Shown: positions 62,580 to 64,000 of the stretch, piece by piece
Numbering within the stretch: the stretch's first letter is position 1
Layout of the letters: each line of letters begins with the position of its first letter
Origin: Marinibaculum pumilum
Lineage (GTDB): Bacteria; Pseudomonadota; Alphaproteobacteria; Ferrovibrionales; Ferrovibrionaceae
DNA: 64,000 nucleotides
Assembly (NCBI RefSeq): GCF_042646425.1
Contig: NZ_JBHRTR010000020.1
Coordinates: 170,505 to 234,504 of the forward strand
Direction of reading: 5' to 3'
Made by a program: the position numbers and the translations under genes
The notes under the pieces: generated by a model
Database searches by the model: none
What the model was told of the DNA's origin: nothing
Seen by the model: the letters and a program-made list of their open reading frames with translations, nothing else

Positions 62580-63476
62580 TCAGGGGCGCAGCACCAGCCC
62601 TTCCCGGGCCACGACGGCACCGGGGCAGACCTCCGCCACCTCCCGCGCGACCCCGTCCATGAAGTCGTCGTCGTGATCCGGATCATGGTGGAAAACCACA
62701 TATGTCCTGACGCCGGCCGCGGTGCAGAGCCGCGCCCCCTCCTGCCACGTGGAATGGCCCCAGCCGATCCGGCAGCCATGTTCGGCGTCAGTATACATGG
62801 CATCGTAGATCGCAATATCGGCACCTTCGATCAGTTCGAGGATATTGCGATCCGGCTTGCCGGCGACATGCTCGGTATCGGTGACATAGCAGATGGCACG
62901 GCCGCCGAATTCCACCCGGTAGCCGGTGGCCCGGTCGGGATGGTTCAGGGCTGCGGTCCGCACGGTGATGTCGGGATAGGGTGTCAGGACGTCGCCGCAT
63001 GTGAAGTCGTGGAACGACAGCCGCGCGCCGAAGATCTCCAGCGGCACCGGGAACAGCGGCGCCATCATCATCTCCGACAGCACGTAGCGCAGGTCCCGTT
63101 CCGGCGCCAGGTGGCCGGCATGCAGGCGGAACCGGTTGCGCGGATCGAAGAAGGGGCCGAAGAACGGCAGGCCGCAGACATGGTCGAAATGGGTGTGGGT
63201 CAGGAAGAGGTCGACATCCAGCGGCGCCTCCTTCGCCAGGGTGCGGCCCAGATAGCGGATGCCGGTGCCGGCATCGAAAAGCAGGATCCGGCCGCCGGCG
63301 CGGATCTCCAGCGCCGAGGTATTGCCGCCGTAGCGCACCGTTTCCGGGGACGGGCAGGCGACGCTGCCGCGGACACCCCAGAAGCGGACGAAGAAGTCGG
63401 TATCGGTCGCCGCGCCCGGGCCACTCCCCGGCGCCGGGCCGGCCCCGGCGGATCCGTCCTGCGCGGCCCCGCTCAT
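62580..63476 (-). CDS. Metallo-beta-lactamase-fold hydrolase, 298 aa
   Basis: The zinc-site signature is clear: THTHFDHVCGLPFF (HxHxDH), FRLHAGHLAPE, the distal GWGHSTW, and HHDPDHDDDF near the C-terminus. VRFWGVRGSVACPSPETVRY with GGNTSALEI is the N-terminal region of the subgroup found in cyclic-nucleotide phosphodiesterase and RNase Z-like proteins. The family reading is sure, the substrate is not. Start ATG 63476, with an AT-rich control region upstream. Confidence 0.88.
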   Translation of the reverse strand: MSGAAQDGSAGAGPAPGSGPGAATDTDFFVRFWGVRGSVACPSPETVRYGGNTSALEIRAGGRILLFDAGTGIRYLGRTLAKEAPLDVDLFLTHTHFDHVCGLPFFGPFFDPRNRFRLHAGHLAPERDLRYVLSEMMMAPLFPVPLEIFGARLSFHDFTCGDVLTPYPDITVRTAALNHPDRATGYRVEFGGRAICYVTDTEHVAGKPDRNILELIEGADIAIYDAMYTDAEHGCRIGWGHSTWQEGARLCTAAGVRTYVVFHHDPDHDDDFMDGVAREVAEVCPGAVVAREGLVLRP

Positions 63477-63561
63477 CGGCAGGCCAGCTCGCCGTCCGCT
63501 GCGGCAGCCGGGCGTCCCGCACCGACGGTGCGGCCGGGCGTCCCGCGCGCCGGGGAAGTAG

Positions 63562-63580
63562 TTATATCGATCCGATATAA
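63562..63580. promoter_or_regulatory. 19-bp perfect inverted repeat in an AT-rich control region
   Basis: TTATATCG-ATC-CGATATAA, 8-bp arms and a 3-bp spacer, about 85 bp before the MBL-fold start and 165 bp before the small ORF on the other strand. The surrounding 63555-63620 is very AT-rich in a high-GC genome, with TATATATT-like boxes. It probably marks promoters and a dimeric repressor site. Confidence 0.6.
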
Positions 63581-63744
63581 GAAATTCGTGAATGTCATAG
63601 AATAAATATATATTGCCGGGCGACGGTGACTCAACTCGCGATCCGAATTGTGCGAAAGAATTGAGGTATCCACGTCACCGGCATGGACCACGACGCGGCC
63701 TCGAGTTCCGCGTCATCGGCCGGCCGCATAGGGGAGAGAGACGC

Positions 63745-63924
63745 ATGGCGCGGAAGCTGTCCGGGCGGCCGGACCCCGCGGCACCGGCCTGGGTGGGGCT
63801 TGCCGCCGTGCTGGCGCTTCTCCTGGTTCATGGCCTCACCGGCCCCGCGCCGCGCCGCACCGTCCTCGATCGCGGCCCTTTCGAGCCGCCGATCGTCCTG
63901 TATCGCCTGGGCCAAGACGGCTAG
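63745..63924 (+). CDS. Small single-pass membrane protein, 59 aa, possibly cut by IS insertion
   Basis: GGGGAGAGAG stands before the ATG at 63745. The product has a basic N-terminus, one hydrophobic helix (about 14-31: AWVGLAAVLALLLVHGL) and a short polar tail ending YRLGQDG. No known family. Its stop codon overlaps the stop of the convergent transposase fragment by two bases, so the last codons may belong to the insertion element and the original tail may be lost. Confidence 0.5.
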   Translation: MARKLSGRPDPAAPAWVGLAAVLALLLVHGLTGPAPRRTVLDRGPFEPPIVLYRLGQDG

Positions 63925-64000
63925 GACACCGACTCATAAGCGCGCAGCCAAATTCGGACAGCAGCGAGCTTGATGAGTGCGAGGTAGTTTTCCGGCATTT
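63921..64000 (-). mobile_element. C-terminal end of an IS5-type transposase, cut by window edge
   Basis: On the minus strand the last 25 codons read MPENYLALIKLAAVRIWLRA, then YESVS and TAG. The N-[YF]-L-x-x-[IV]-x-LA...W-L-R-x-x-E-S ending is typical of IS5-family transposases. The rest of the element lies beyond 64000. The terminal repeat should be just left of 63921, but I could not identify it. Confidence 0.72.

Overview
The window is a very GC-rich stretch with dense, often overlapping genes and no rRNA, tRNA or CRISPR array that I could recognise. Gene content points to an alphaproteobacterium, probably Rhodospirillales (Azospirillum-like). The supports are a GlnZ/GlnK-type PII protein, a DapC-type aminotransferase followed by ftsK, corA and lolA, with xthA nearby, and an alphaproteobacterial UbiH-family hydroxylase. 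This placement is inferred from gene content; no 16S gene is present.

Region 1 (about 1-26450) is a protein-glycosylation island and the most unusual part. Six separate genes encode GT41 (SPINDLY/O-GlcNAc-transferase-like) glycosyltransferases. Four have long TPR arrays and a canonical catalytic core (1975, 13637, 22266, 24484). Two have short TPR regions and a divergent core (163, 3997), and one of these has lost a catalytic-region histidine. In the middle lies a 2,414-residue, Ser/Thr/Gly-rich, almost Lys-free beta-solenoid protein (5794-13038, minus), built largely of 25-residue repeats with an RTX-like C-terminus typical of type I secreted surface proteins. A tightly coupled five-gene minus-strand operon (20989 to 15624: SDR, ThDP-dependent E1 alpha and E1 beta, two DegT/DnrJ aminotransferases) looks like a route to an unusual amino or branched sugar, and a methyltransferase (21262) lies nearby. 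My working hypothesis is that several cytoplasmic GT41 enzymes decorate the giant repeat protein, using in part a sugar made by this operon. No type I secretion genes are in the window.

Region 2 (26463-43446) is mostly core metabolism and cell biology. It holds a UbiH-type flavin hydroxylase whose translation start sits in a 107-bp tandem duplication, a PII protein with a possible sigma-54 promoter and a clear terminator, an aminotransferase, ftsK, a CorA channel and lolA. Next come a PuuD/PuuA-like pair, a 2OG-Fe(II) dioxygenase fused to a thioredoxin-fold domain, a degenerate response regulator, threonine aldolase, a candidate small RNA, exonuclease III, an XRE-type regulator and two methyltransferase-like proteins.

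Region 3 (43505-54120) has a cyclic-nucleotide-binding protein next to an ABC exporter whose nucleotide-binding domain has lost its Walker A lysine and carries a large internally repeated insertion. Divergent from these is a plus-strand envelope-glycan operon: two MurG-like and two GT4 glycosyltransferases, a histidine phosphatase, a polysaccharide-deacetylase-like protein and a small membrane protein, several joined by ATGA overlaps.

Region 4 (54306-60490) is a complete peptide/microcin-type ABC importer operon: dual ATPase, binding protein and two permeases. Region 5 (60850-64000) has an acidic disordered protein with its own terminator, another methyltransferase, a metallo-beta-lactamase-fold hydrolase behind an AT-rich palindromic control region, a tiny membrane protein, and the C-terminal end of an IS5-type transposase running off the right edge.
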